From the NCBI GenBank assembly GCA_021737185.1, contig JAIPEL010000007.1, forward strand, positions 1-64,000: 64,000 nt of DNA, read 5' to 3'. This DNA comes from Desulfobacterales bacterium. GTDB taxonomy: Bacteria > Desulfobacterota > Desulfobacteria > Desulfobacterales > CAFBRK01. Under the pieces are notes generated by a model, which saw only the letters and a list, made by a program, of their open reading frames with translations, searched no databases and was not told the DNA's origin. Positions within the stretch are counted from its first letter, which is position 1; each line of letters begins with the position of its first letter. Of the stretch, positions 9,385 through 18,675 are shown piece after piece. The translations under genes and the position numbers were made by a program.

Positions 9385-10749
9385 CTATTTTTGTCTTCTG
9401 CGTCCATCGCCGGCCGGCGGATCGATTCCCAGTCGCCGGATTTTGCGGTACAATGTCGTATAGTCGATGCCGAGTTTTTCCGCCGTCTTTTTCCGGTTTC
9501 CCCCGCACCGCTGAAGCGCCTCTGAAATCATGGTCTTTTCCATGGCCTTCAAGGACATGTCGGTGCTTTGCTCGGTTCCGGATTCGGCGTCGGCGGGCCG
9601 CAGTTCCGGAGGCAGGTGGCGGGTACCGATAAACCCCTCCGGACAGAGCACGAAGGCGTGCTCGATGATGTTTTCCAGCTCCCTCACGTTTCCCGGATAG
9701 TCGTAGCGCATCAGCTGCGCCATGACATTTTCCGATACGCCGAAGATGTCTTTTCCCTTGAGCCGGTTGAACTTGGCCACCATGTGGTCGACCAGGGCGG
9801 GGATGTCCGCGCGTCTTTCCCGCAGGGGGGGAAGCTTTAGCTGGACCACGTGAATGCGGTAGAACAAGTCGGTGCGGAATTTGCCCTCTTGAACCAGAGC
9901 AGAAAGGCTCTTGTTGGTGGCGGCCACCACCCGTACGTCCACTTCCTGGGACTTGACGGCTCCCAGCGGTTCGATGCGCCTTTCCTGGAGCACTCGCAGG
10001 AGCCGGACCTGCATGGCCGGGGAGATGTCGCCGATTTCATCCAAAAAGAGGGTTCCGCCCTCGGCCGCGGCGAATCGGCCCGGCTTGTTCCTTTGGGCTC
10101 CGGTAAACGCCCCTGCTTTGTAGCCGAAAAGCTCGGATTCGAGGAGGGTGTCCGGCAGGGCGGCGCAGTTGACCGCGACGAAATTCTTGTTTTTCCTCGT
10201 CGACAGGTTGTGAATGGCGCGTGCGAAAAGCTCCTTGCCGGTGCCGCTGTCTCCTTCGATCAAAACGGTGCTGTCGCTTTCCGCGATCTGGGGCAGAACC
10301 TCGAACAGCTTCATCATGGGGCTGCTTCGTCCGATGATGTCCTCGCAGGTGTAGCGGGATTCGAGCTCCTTTCGGAGCTGCTCGACCTGGCTGAGATCCT
10401 GGAACGTCTCGACACCGCCTACCACCCTGCCCTCTGCATCCTTCAACAGGGCCGTTGAAATCCGAATCGGGACCCGCATGCCGCCTTCGGTCACGATTCG
10501 GGCGGTGATGTTCACGGTCGGCATGCCGGTGGTCAGCGTTCGTTTCAGTGCACAGGCGTTTTCACAAATGCTGGCTCGAAACACCTCGCTGCAGGGCCGG
10601 CCCAGCGCCTCTGCGCTTTTTACCCGCGTAATTTTTTCGGCCGCCCGGTTGAAAGAGGTGATTCGCCAGTCCAGGTCGATGGTGAACACGCCTTCGTTGA
10701 TGGAGTCGAGGATCGTCTTTTGATGGCTGCTGTCAAAGGTCTTTTTCAT
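9385..10749 (-). CDS. PAS-domain sigma-54-dependent transcriptional activator
   Basis: PAS, then GDSGTGKELFARAIH (Walker A), GYKAGAFTGA, GGTLFLDEIGD (Walker B), C-terminal Fis-type HTH NRKKTAEKLGIDYTTLYRKIRRLGI. Confidence 0.92.
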   Translation of the reverse strand: MKKTFDSSHQKTILDSINEGVFTIDLDWRITSFNRAAEKITRVKSAEALGRPCSEVFRASICENACALKRTLTTGMPTVNITARIVTEGGMRVPIRISTALLKDAEGRVVGGVETFQDLSQVEQLRKELESRYTCEDIIGRSSPMMKLFEVLPQIAESDSTVLIEGDSGTGKELFARAIHNLSTRKNKNFVAVNCAALPDTLLESELFGYKAGAFTGAQRNKPGRFAAAEGGTLFLDEIGDISPAMQVRLLRVLQERRIEPLGAVKSQEVDVRVVAATNKSLSALVQEGKFRTDLFYRIHVVQLKLPPLRERRADIPALVDHMVAKFNRLKGKDIFGVSENVMAQLMRYDYPGNVRELENIIEHAFVLCPEGFIGTRHLPPELRPADAESGTEQSTDMSLKAMEKTMISEALQRCGGNRKKTAEKLGIDYTTLYRKIRRLGIDPPAGDGRRRQK

Positions 10750-10818
10750 GCCCCCTTCTTTTGCCGGCAAAGCGGCGTCTGTGGTCTTATGTGAAACTTC
10801 ATTCGAAGTCGGGGCTTT

Positions 10819-10874
10819 TGTAGGGCACGACCTCCGTGTCGTGCCGGTCTGAACGGCACGGAGGCCGTTCACTA
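10819..10874. repeat. Palindromic mini-element GTAGGGCACGACCTCCGTGTCGTGCC...GGCACGGAGGCCGTTCACTAC
   Basis: Terminal GTAG/CTAC and internal GGCACGAC/GTCGTGCC stem. Confidence 0.65.
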
Positions 10875-10894
10875 CATCGGCAGAGACTTCGGGG

Positions 10895-10959
10895 GAAGTT
10901 TCACCCCTGATCAAACTGGCCGGCGCGGACGGCCAGCGGCGGCGCTCGTATGAAACTTC
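10895..10959. repeat. Mini inverted-repeat element, copy 1 (GAAGTTTCA...TGAAACTTC, 65 bp)
   Basis: Perfect 9-bp terminal inverted repeats plus internal TGATCAAA and CTGGCCG/CGGCCAG palindrome. Confidence 0.75.
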
Positions 10960-11086
10960 ATGTTCCCAGTCCGTCATTCCGGGCTTGACCCGGAATCCAT
11001 TCTTTTTTACTGGATTCCGGCTCTCCGCTTCCCTCTTCGCCTTCGGCTACGCCGGACAGGTCGCTGCGGCCGGGATGACGGATTGG

Positions 11087-11140
11087 GAAGTTTCAGTATT
11101 GATCAAACTGACCGCCTCGCGGTCAGCGGCATGGCTCGTA
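11087..11140. repeat. Mini inverted-repeat element, copy 2 (GAAGTTTCA...TTGATCAAACTGACCGCctcGCGGTCAGCGGC..GGCTCGTAT, right end missing)
   Basis: Same module order as copy 1 with a compensatory internal palindrome. Confidence 0.7.
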
Positions 11141-11316
11141 TCTATGCTGTATTGCATACTGCAAGTTTTTTAACCAGAAAAATAGGCTTTCTGCAAGGTT
11201 TTCATCGGTTGCTCCCCTGCCCTAATTTTATAACATACTGAATATAAATGTAATTCAAATGTCTATCACGAGTCTGGCAGGCTTATTGCTATCCTTGAGA
11301 ACATGAGGATAAGCGC

Positions 11317-11754
11317 ATGAGGATCGCCATTCCAGAGCGTCGGGGCAGGGTATCTCCGGTGTTCGATGCGGCCCGCCATCTCTGGGTCGTCGATGTCAAA
11401 GACGGCAAAGAGGAGGCCCGCAGCACGACCTTTTTGTCCCAGCGTGATCCGCTGGAACGGGCAAAGCACGTCTACTGCTGCGGCGTGAAGGTGCTGATCT
11501 GCGGCGCCATCTCCTGGACGCTGCTCCTGAGCCTGTCTTCCCTCGGCGTAAAGGTGATTCCCTTTATCTGCGGTTCCATCGAAGAAATCGTTACGGCGTT
11601 CTGCCAAGACCGTCTGACCGACGACCGGTATCACATGCCGGGGATCAAGGATTGGGCGCCTGCTGTGGGCGAATCCGGAACAATTGAAGCAAAAAGGGCG
11701 GACCGATGCGTCCGGAGCCCGGACCAAGGGATGCCTTCACCCAAGGCCCCTTAG
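11317..11754 (+). CDS. NifX/NifB-type dinitrogenase iron-molybdenum cofactor-binding family protein
   Basis: MRIAIPERRGRVSPVFDAARHLWVVDV...GVKVLICGAISWTLLLSLSSLGVKVIPFICGSIEEIVTAF. Confidence 0.82.
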   Translation: MRIAIPERRGRVSPVFDAARHLWVVDVKDGKEEARSTTFLSQRDPLERAKHVYCCGVKVLICGAISWTLLLSLSSLGVKVIPFICGSIEEIVTAFCQDRLTDDRYHMPGIKDWAPAVGESGTIEAKRADRCVRSPDQGMPSPKAP

Positions 11755-11766
11755 GAAGGAGCTGTG

Positions 11767-13680
11767 ATGAATCGGATGTTTGAGCCATACGCGCTCGGCA
11801 ATGTCAGGCTGGCGAACCGGTTCGTGTTCCCACCGATCAAACTCGGCTACGGCAACACGGACGGATCGGTGACCGACCGGCAGCTGATCTTTTACCGGCA
11901 GATCGCCCGGCAAGGACCGGCCGTGGTGATTGTCGAGCCGGTGTCGGTGACGGCCGACGGCAGGGAGCACCCGAAGCAGCCTTGCATCCATCTGGACGGA
12001 AGCGAACGCGAGCTGAAAAAAATCGCAGACGTCATTCATGAAGAAGACCGTCTGGCCTGCCTTCATCTGAACCATGCCGGAGCGGCAGCCAATCCGACAT
12101 TGACCGGAAAGGCGCCCAAGGCGCCGTCGGTGATGACCTGCATTGCCAGAGAGGGCCGTGTTTCTGCCGTCTTGGAAGAAGAAGAGATCGAGGTCACCCT
12201 GGCCGGATACCAGACCGCCGCGCAAAAGGCCGCGGCGGCCGGATTCGATATGATCGAAATCCAGGCCGGCCATGGCTATCTCGTTTCCCAGTTTCTCAGC
12301 GAAAGGCTGAACCATCGGGAGGACCGGTTTGGAAAGGACCGGATGCTGTTTGCCCGGGAGGCCGTTGCCAGGGCCATGAAAGGGGCGCCGGGGCTCCCGT
12401 GCATGCTTCGAATCTCCGGAGATGAAATGGCTCCCGAATTCAGCGTCGGCGTCGAAACACGGCTCTCGCTTCTCGAATTTGCCGAAGAAGCCGGGATCTG
12501 TGCGGTTCATGTCGGGATGGGAAATGCCTGCTTCAGTCCCCCCTGGTATTTCCACCACGGCAGCCTTCCTGAAAAGCCCCAGAACGACGCGCTGGCCTGG
12601 ATTCGGGAGCAGACCTTCCTGCCCACCGTCGCCGCCGGCCGGATGGGCAGAAGAAAAAGGATTCAGCAGGTGATCGACGAAGGGCTGGCCGACATGATCG
12701 CCCTGGGACGGCCGCTGATCGCGGATCCGGATCTGCTGGCCAAATGGCGCGCGGAAAAAGACGACGAGGTCCGCTACTGCGGCTATTGCCTGCAGGGCTG
12801 CCTTCACCGCATGAAAAGCGGCCAGTTCCTCGGGTGCAATTTGAATCCCGAGGTCGGTCTTGCACCCCTTTCCGAGACCGATCGCGCGCTTTCGGTTCTC
12901 GTGGCCGGCGGCGGGCCCGCCGGCATGAGCGCGGCCTTCTACCTGAGTCGGAGGGGCCATTCCGTGACCCTGGCCGAGCAGTCGAACCGTCTCGGCGGAC
13001 AGTTCGCCCTGGCCTGGCAGGCGCCGGGAAAAGAGCAGATGAAAGACGGCCTAGAGGCGCTTGTCCGATCGGCGACAACCTGCGGCGCGGCTGTTTCGCT
13101 TTCCACGAGAGTGGATTCGGACTATGTCCGCAGCCTCCGGCCGGACCTGCTGGTCTGGGCGACCGGCGCGGTTTCCAACATTCCGAAAATCCCCGGGCTC
13201 GAAGACCAGCACACATTGACGGTCGAAGCGTTTTTCAAGGGCGAAAAAGAAGTCAGAGCTCGGCGGGTCCTGGTGATCGGAGCAGGCCGGACCGGTCTCG
13301 AGATTGCCGAAAAGCTCGGAAAAGAGGGCTTCGAGGTCGTTGCCACCAAGCGGACCGATCCGATCGGCAGCATGATGGAGGCAATCACCCGAAAGCTTCT
13401 GCTCATGCGGGTCGACAAGATGAAGAACGTGACCCTCATGCCGCACACGACGGTCAAGGCGTTTTTCCCCGACAAGGTGGAGATCGAACAGGACGGAGCA
13501 AGCAAGTTCCTGGACCCGTTTGAAACCGTGGTGATTGCCTCCGGCATGGTGTCGGCAGCTCAACCGGCGGAAGAAATCGCCGGCACCGTCAAGGAGGTCG
13601 AGATCATCGGAGACGCAAGAGAAGTTGGAGATATTTTCAGCGCCACCCATGCAGGGTACGAACTGGCCCAGAGGCACTGA
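11767..13680 (+). CDS. NADH:flavin oxidoreductase / 2,4-dienoyl-CoA reductase-family protein (OYE + FAD/NAD domains)
   Basis: MNRMFEPYALGNVRLANRFVFPPIKLGYG; cluster motif YCGYCLQGCLHRMKSGQFLGC; VAGGGPAGMSAAFYLSRRGH; GTG alternative at 11764. Confidence 0.9.
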   Translation: MNRMFEPYALGNVRLANRFVFPPIKLGYGNTDGSVTDRQLIFYRQIARQGPAVVIVEPVSVTADGREHPKQPCIHLDGSERELKKIADVIHEEDRLACLHLNHAGAAANPTLTGKAPKAPSVMTCIAREGRVSAVLEEEEIEVTLAGYQTAAQKAAAAGFDMIEIQAGHGYLVSQFLSERLNHREDRFGKDRMLFAREAVARAMKGAPGLPCMLRISGDEMAPEFSVGVETRLSLLEFAEEAGICAVHVGMGNACFSPPWYFHHGSLPEKPQNDALAWIREQTFLPTVAAGRMGRRKRIQQVIDEGLADMIALGRPLIADPDLLAKWRAEKDDEVRYCGYCLQGCLHRMKSGQFLGCNLNPEVGLAPLSETDRALSVLVAGGGPAGMSAAFYLSRRGHSVTLAEQSNRLGGQFALAWQAPGKEQMKDGLEALVRSATTCGAAVSLSTRVDSDYVRSLRPDLLVWATGAVSNIPKIPGLEDQHTLTVEAFFKGEKEVRARRVLVIGAGRTGLEIAEKLGKEGFEVVATKRTDPIGSMMEAITRKLLLMRVDKMKNVTLMPHTTVKAFFPDKVEIEQDGASKFLDPFETVVIASGMVSAAQPAEEIAGTVKEVEIIGDAREVGDIFSATHAGYELAQRH

Positions 13681-13786
13681 TCCATCGCCCCGAATCGAGA
13701 GCCCCTGTTCTGCTGTTTGGCGCAAAAATGCTTTTTCATGAACGGCCGGCACCGGTGGCGATGCCTGCCATAAAGGAGGTGGATCC

Positions 13787-15817
13787 ATGGCGGGAGAAGC
13801 AAAAATCAAAGAAGAAAAGAAGGCCAAGAATGTCGCCGATCCACAGGAGGCGACCATCGATACGGCAACCCAGGAGATGATCGCCCGGGCCCAGGCGCTC
13901 GGGGTGGAAACCGTTTTCGACCGGGCGGTGACCATGAAGCCCTGCAACATCGGCACCCAGGGCACCTGCTGTAAAAATTGCGGGATGGGGCCCTGCCGCC
14001 TGCCCCTTCCCAAGTCTGGGATCGAAGGCGAAGACACCCGAAAGGGTCTTTGCGGGGCCACGGCCAACACGATTGCCGCCAGAAACTTCATCCGCATGAT
14101 CGCCGGCGGCGCGGCCGCCCACTCGGACCACGGGCGCGCCGTTGCCGAAGTCTTCATGTCCGCTGCCAGAAAAGAAACCGATGCCTACCGGATCAAGGAT
14201 CCCCACAAGCTCCGCGATGTCGCCCAATGGCTCGAGGTCGAGACGACGGTGGAAGTCGACGGCGAAACCAAGGATCGCGACTTGGACGAACTGGCCGTGG
14301 CGGTGGGTGAAAAGGCGCTGGCCGAATGGGGCAAGCCGGAAGGCGAGGTCCTGTTTGCCAAAAGAGCCCCCGAAGCCCGCTACGAGATCTGGAAGAAGCA
14401 GGGGGTGGTGCCGCGCAACATCGACCGGGAGATCGTCGAGATCATGCACCGGACGCACATCGGGGTGGACCAGGACTACAAAAACCTGATGAAGCAGGGA
14501 ACCCGGGCGGCCATCGGAGACGGATGGGGAGGGTCGATGCTGGCCACCGAGCTTCAGGACATCCTGTTCGGGACCCCGTATCCTCTGGCCTCGGAGGCGA
14601 ACCTGGGCGTGATGAAAGAAGACATGGTCAACCTGGTGATCCACGGCCATGAACCGGTGCTGTCGGAAATCATCGTGGCCGTGGCCCAAAAGCCGGAGAT
14701 GGTGGAATACGCCAAGAAAAAGGGAGCCAAGGGGATCCAGCTTTCGGGCATTTGCTGCACTGCCAATGAAGTGCTCCAGCGCCACGGAATTCCGTTGTGC
14801 GGGACGTTTCTGCAGCAGGAGCTGGCGATCATCACCGGCGCCTGCGACGCCATGGTGGTCGACATCCAGTGCATTTTCCAGAACCTGGCCAACGTGGCCA
14901 AATGTTTTCACACCAAGCTGATCACCACCCACCCGATTGCCAAGATGGAGCAGGACAACGTCATCCACATCGAGTTCGACGAACATCACGCCTTCGAAGA
15001 TGCGGAGAAGATCGTCAAGCTGGCGATCGACAACTATGAAAACCGCCGCACCGAGGTGATGATCCCGAAGCAGAAATCCTCGATCATTGGCGGCTTCGGG
15101 GTGGAGTCCATCGAATATCATCTGGGCGGCACTTTCCGGGGATCCTACTACACGCTGAATGACAACATCATCAACGGCCGGATCCGCGGTATCGGCGGCG
15201 TGGTCGGATGCAACAACGCCCGGACGAAGCACAACCAGGGGCACATCGAGGTCGTCAAGGAGCTGATCAAAAACGACGTCATCGTGCTGACCACCGGATG
15301 CAACGCCATCGCCTGCGCCATGGAAGGGCTGCTGACGCCGGAAACCGCGGGGGTTTTCTGCGGACCCGGGCTGGCGGAAGTCTGTGAAACGGTGGGCATT
15401 CCCCCGGTGCTGCACTTGGGCTCCTGCGTGGACAACAGCCGGATCCTGCTGGCTGCGGCCGAAGTGGTCAAGGCCGGCGGCCTGGGCAAGGACATCAGCG
15501 ATCTTCCGGCAGCCGGGTCTGCACCGGAGTGGATGAGCGAAAAGGCGATCAGCATCGGCCACTATTTCGTGGCCTCCGGCGTGTACACCGTCTTCGGCGT
15601 CACCTTGCCGGTCTCCGGGGCGCCGGTGTTCCAGAAATACCTCTTCGAGGAGTTTGAAAAGATGTACGGCGGCATGTGGGACCTGGAGGTCGACCCGGTC
15701 AAGCATGCACAGAAAATGATCGCCCACATCGACAAGAAGAGAAAGGCTCTGGGCATCGACAAGGCCCGAGAGCGGGTCATGATGAGCATGGAAGACCGGA
15801 TGAGGCTGGAAGCATAG
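13787..15817 (+). CDS. cooS: Anaerobic carbon-monoxide dehydrogenase catalytic subunit
   Basis: CNIGTQGTCCKNCGMGPCRL, HGHEPVLSE, GICCTANEV, VDIQCIFQNL, TTGCNAIACAMEG, GSCVDNSR: B-/D-/C-cluster ligand motifs intact. Confidence 0.96.
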   Translation: MAGEAKIKEEKKAKNVADPQEATIDTATQEMIARAQALGVETVFDRAVTMKPCNIGTQGTCCKNCGMGPCRLPLPKSGIEGEDTRKGLCGATANTIAARNFIRMIAGGAAAHSDHGRAVAEVFMSAARKETDAYRIKDPHKLRDVAQWLEVETTVEVDGETKDRDLDELAVAVGEKALAEWGKPEGEVLFAKRAPEARYEIWKKQGVVPRNIDREIVEIMHRTHIGVDQDYKNLMKQGTRAAIGDGWGGSMLATELQDILFGTPYPLASEANLGVMKEDMVNLVIHGHEPVLSEIIVAVAQKPEMVEYAKKKGAKGIQLSGICCTANEVLQRHGIPLCGTFLQQELAIITGACDAMVVDIQCIFQNLANVAKCFHTKLITTHPIAKMEQDNVIHIEFDEHHAFEDAEKIVKLAIDNYENRRTEVMIPKQKSSIIGGFGVESIEYHLGGTFRGSYYTLNDNIINGRIRGIGGVVGCNNARTKHNQGHIEVVKELIKNDVIVLTTGCNAIACAMEGLLTPETAGVFCGPGLAEVCETVGIPPVLHLGSCVDNSRILLAAAEVVKAGGLGKDISDLPAAGSAPEWMSEKAISIGHYFVASGVYTVFGVTLPVSGAPVFQKYLFEEFEKMYGGMWDLEVDPVKHAQKMIAHIDKKRKALGIDKARERVMMSMEDRMRLEA

Positions 15818-15945
15818 TGCTTTACCTCATCATTCCGGGGACCTTTCTCAGATAAAGTTCACCGCCGAGGTGCGGAGATCATTTTAGACATTGATTACGA
15901 TCTCCACGTATTTCCATTCAACATACAAAACGTGCATTTTATTCT

Positions 15946-16893
15946 ATGAAATACTTATTCGGCCCCGTTCCTTCCCGGCGGTTCGGACGGTCTTTGGGCG
16001 TGGATCTGACCCCGTATAAGACCTGCTGCTTTGACTGCGTGTTTTGCCAACTCGGCCGCACGACCCACAAGACCGTCGAACGCCGGGAATACGTGCCGGT
16101 CCAGGACGTTCTCTCCGAGCTGGATCGATGGCTTGCCGGCGGGGGCCGGGCCGATGTGATCACCCTGTCCGGCTCGGGAGAGCCTACCTTGCACTCGCGT
16201 TTCGGCGAAGTAATCGATTTCATCCGAAAGAACACCGACTCCCCCGCGGTGGTGTTGACCAACGGGGCCCTGCTTCACCTGCCGGAAGTCAGGGCGGCGG
16301 CTTCCCGCGCGGACGTGGTCAAGACCTCCCTCAGCGCCTGGGACCAGCATTCCTTTGAATGGGTGAATCGGCCTCACGAACAGCTCCGGTTCGAGCAGGT
16401 CTTGGAGGGCCAGAAAACCTTTCGCACCGAATTCAGCGGAAAACTGTACCTGGAAGTCTTCGCCGTGGGCGGCATGAACGCGATGGGCTCGAGCATGGGA
16501 AAAATCGCGGCCCTGGCCGAAGAAATTTCCCCCGACCGGATTCAGCTCAACACCGCCGTACGTCCGCCGGCCGAGGATTTTGTCGAGGCCGTTTCCCCGG
16601 AGCGCCTTGCCGCGTTGTGTCCGTTGTTTCATCCCCCGGCGGAGGTCATCGCCGAATTCGACGAGAAAATCGATTCCAAGATCCAGGTCAACACAGAGGC
16701 GCTGCTGTCCATGTTGCGACGCCGCCCCTGCACCTCGGAGCAGATCGCAAAAGGGTTCGGCATGCATGCCAACGAAGTGTCGAAATATCTGGGCAGCCTG
16801 CTGCGTACCGGCCGGATCCGCGCGATCCGGAAAAACGGCAGCGTCTATTACGCGATGGCGGCAAAGAAAAGCGCTGCCCGCGATTCCGCATAA
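15946..16893 (+). CDS. Radical SAM protein with C-terminal winged-helix-like segment
   Basis: LTPYKTCCFDCVFCQLGRTTHKTVERREYV (CxxxxCxxC variant), LSGSGEPTLHSRF, ANEVSKYLGSLLRTGRIRAIRKNGSVYY. Confidence 0.85.
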   Translation: MKYLFGPVPSRRFGRSLGVDLTPYKTCCFDCVFCQLGRTTHKTVERREYVPVQDVLSELDRWLAGGGRADVITLSGSGEPTLHSRFGEVIDFIRKNTDSPAVVLTNGALLHLPEVRAAASRADVVKTSLSAWDQHSFEWVNRPHEQLRFEQVLEGQKTFRTEFSGKLYLEVFAVGGMNAMGSSMGKIAALAEEISPDRIQLNTAVRPPAEDFVEAVSPERLAALCPLFHPPAEVIAEFDEKIDSKIQVNTEALLSMLRRRPCTSEQIAKGFGMHANEVSKYLGSLLRTGRIRAIRKNGSVYYAMAAKKSAARDSA

Positions 16894-16925
16894 AAATTGA
16901 ATAACGGCAAAAGAGGAGAAAAAGG

Positions 16926-17978
16926 ATGCACGGTTTCTTACGGGTAAATTACGCACTTCGGATTCTGGCGATCGCGGCTCTCTGCTTGGGAATGATGTGG
17001 TCCGGGGCACCGGGGCCGGCATCGGCGGGCGACACCATCACCTGGAATATCTCCCTTTGGGGAGGAGAGCGGGACTGGACCCGTCCCCTGCACCGATGGG
17101 TGGAGGATATGAAGGAAAAGACCGGCGGGCGCTGGGTGATCACGCTGCACTACGGGTCGGTGCTGTCTCCTTCCAAGGAAAACCTCGACGGCATCAAGGC
17201 GGGACTGTTCGAGGGGTGCCAGTTCTGCGGCTCGTATGCCCCCGGGAAAACGCCGCTCACCCGTGTCTTCGAGCTGCCGTTTATCCTGCCCCAGGATCCG
17301 GAGAAGATGAGCGAGATGATGGCCGCCCTCTGGGAGCACCCGGCGATTTTAAAGGAATTCAGGAGATGGAATGCCGTGCCGCTGTTTCCCGCGGCCATCA
17401 CCCAGTATGGGCTGATGGGCAACAAAAAAATTGTCAAGGCCGAAGATTTCAACGGTGTCAGGATTCGAATCCCGGGTGAGATGGCCCGGGTGCTGACCCA
17501 GTTCGGGGCCGTGCCGGCGATGCTGCCGGTGGCGGATCTGTACGAAGCCATGGAGCGAGGGGCCGTGGATATGGGAACCCTGCCGTGGCCTTTTTCTTTC
17601 GGGGCCTTTAAAATCCACGAAGTCTCCAAATATGTGACCACCAATTTCTCCCCCGGCAGTAACAGCTGTGCCTTCCTGGCCAACAAGGACGCATGGGAAG
17701 CGCTTCCGGAAGAATATAAAGCCTATCACAGGCAATGGTACCAAAAGGCTCCAAAGATCTGGGGCGACGAGTACAAGAAGGGGGAAGTCAAGTGGATTCC
17801 CATATACAAGGAAAGGCTCGAGTTCGTCCGCATGCCGGACGAAGAAAGGGCCAAGCTCCTGAGCAAGGCCGACGAAGTGCATCGGGAATGGATCAAGCAG
17901 ATGGAAGCCCGCGGACTGCCCGGCCAGGAGGTCTACGATTATTTTATCGCCAAGCGAAAGGAAATCTGCGGTTTTTAA
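16926..17978 (+). CDS. TRAP transporter substrate-binding protein (DctP family)
   Basis: Signal peptide, then ITWNISLWGGERDWTRPLHRWVEDMKEKTGGRWVITLHYGSVLSPSKENLDGIKAGLFEG; adjacent to DctQ/DctM genes. Confidence 0.92.
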   Translation: MHGFLRVNYALRILAIAALCLGMMWSGAPGPASAGDTITWNISLWGGERDWTRPLHRWVEDMKEKTGGRWVITLHYGSVLSPSKENLDGIKAGLFEGCQFCGSYAPGKTPLTRVFELPFILPQDPEKMSEMMAALWEHPAILKEFRRWNAVPLFPAAITQYGLMGNKKIVKAEDFNGVRIRIPGEMARVLTQFGAVPAMLPVADLYEAMERGAVDMGTLPWPFSFGAFKIHEVSKYVTTNFSPGSNSCAFLANKDAWEALPEEYKAYHRQWYQKAPKIWGDEYKKGEVKWIPIYKERLEFVRMPDEERAKLLSKADEVHREWIKQMEARGLPGQEVYDYFIAKRKEICGF

Positions 17979-18009
17979 CCCGCCAATGTCCATGTTCTCC
18001 GATGGCTTT

Positions 18010-18040
18010 TCCCCGCCCCGCGTCCTGCGTGGGGCGGGGA
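18010..18040 (+). promoter_or_regulatory. Intercistronic GC hairpin between dctP-like and dctQ-like genes
   Basis: TCCCCGCCCC gcgtcctgcgt GGGGCGGGGA perfect 10-bp stem. Confidence 0.7.
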
Positions 18041-18096
18041 TTGTTCAAGGATGGAATCTAAAACCAAAGAGGCTTCAACCGGTCGATAGGAGGCGC

Positions 18097-18669
18097 ATGC
18101 AAACCGTTTCACCGACGAATGATCAGGGCTCGGTTCCGGCGCTGGAAAAGGTGAAAATTGTCTTTCTGGTGGATCGGCTGAGCGCAAAAATGGAAACCGG
18201 ACTGAATATCATCGGCGTCTGTTTCATCATGATCCTGATGTTTTTCACCGCCGCCGAGATTGTCGGCCGCTATCTGTTCAACAGCCCGATTCCCGGATAC
18301 GTGGAAGACACCGAGCTGATGATGGCGGCCATCGTCTTTCTGGGGTTTGGCTACGCCCAGCGCAAGGGGGCCCATATCCGAATGGATATGGTGATCAACA
18401 AGATCAGAGGCCGGCCTTACCATTTCATCCATGCGCTGTCGGCATTGTTCAGTCTTGCCGCCTATGCCGTCATTTGCGCTGCTTCCTTCAAGGCTACTTG
18501 GGAAGCCTACCAGATGGGCGACGTCACCGAGTATCTCTACACCCCGACCTGGCCATCGAAGCTCTGTGTTCCGATCGGCGCGTTTTTTCTGTGCACCCGG
18601 CTTTTTTTGCAGATGCTGAAACATACCGGCCAGGTGGTTGTCGGCGAACAAATCCGAAAAATCGAATAG
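18097..18669 (+). CDS. TRAP transporter small membrane subunit (DctQ)
   Basis: ATG with upstream AGGAGG; four hydrophobic segments; FFTAAEIVGRYLFNSPIPGYVEDTELMMAAIVFLGFGYAQRKGAHIRMD. Confidence 0.88.
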   Translation: MQTVSPTNDQGSVPALEKVKIVFLVDRLSAKMETGLNIIGVCFIMILMFFTAAEIVGRYLFNSPIPGYVEDTELMMAAIVFLGFGYAQRKGAHIRMDMVINKIRGRPYHFIHALSALFSLAAYAVICAASFKATWEAYQMGDVTEYLYTPTWPSKLCVPIGAFFLCTRLFLQMLKHTGQVVVGEQIRKIE

Positions 18670-18675
18670 GTGCTT

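Noticed and set aside
11737-12960. 407-aa minus ORF opposite the OYE-type gene
   Set aside because: Antisense shadow of a well-supported flavoenzyme
13736-15727. 663-aa minus-strand ORF opposite cooS
   Set aside because: His/Gly/Asp-rich antisense shadow of a high-GC gene with intact CooS motifs on the plus strand
15865-15915. GGAGATC...GATCTCC inverted repeat after cooS as terminator
   Set aside because: Long 18-nt loop, no U-tract; too weak to claim
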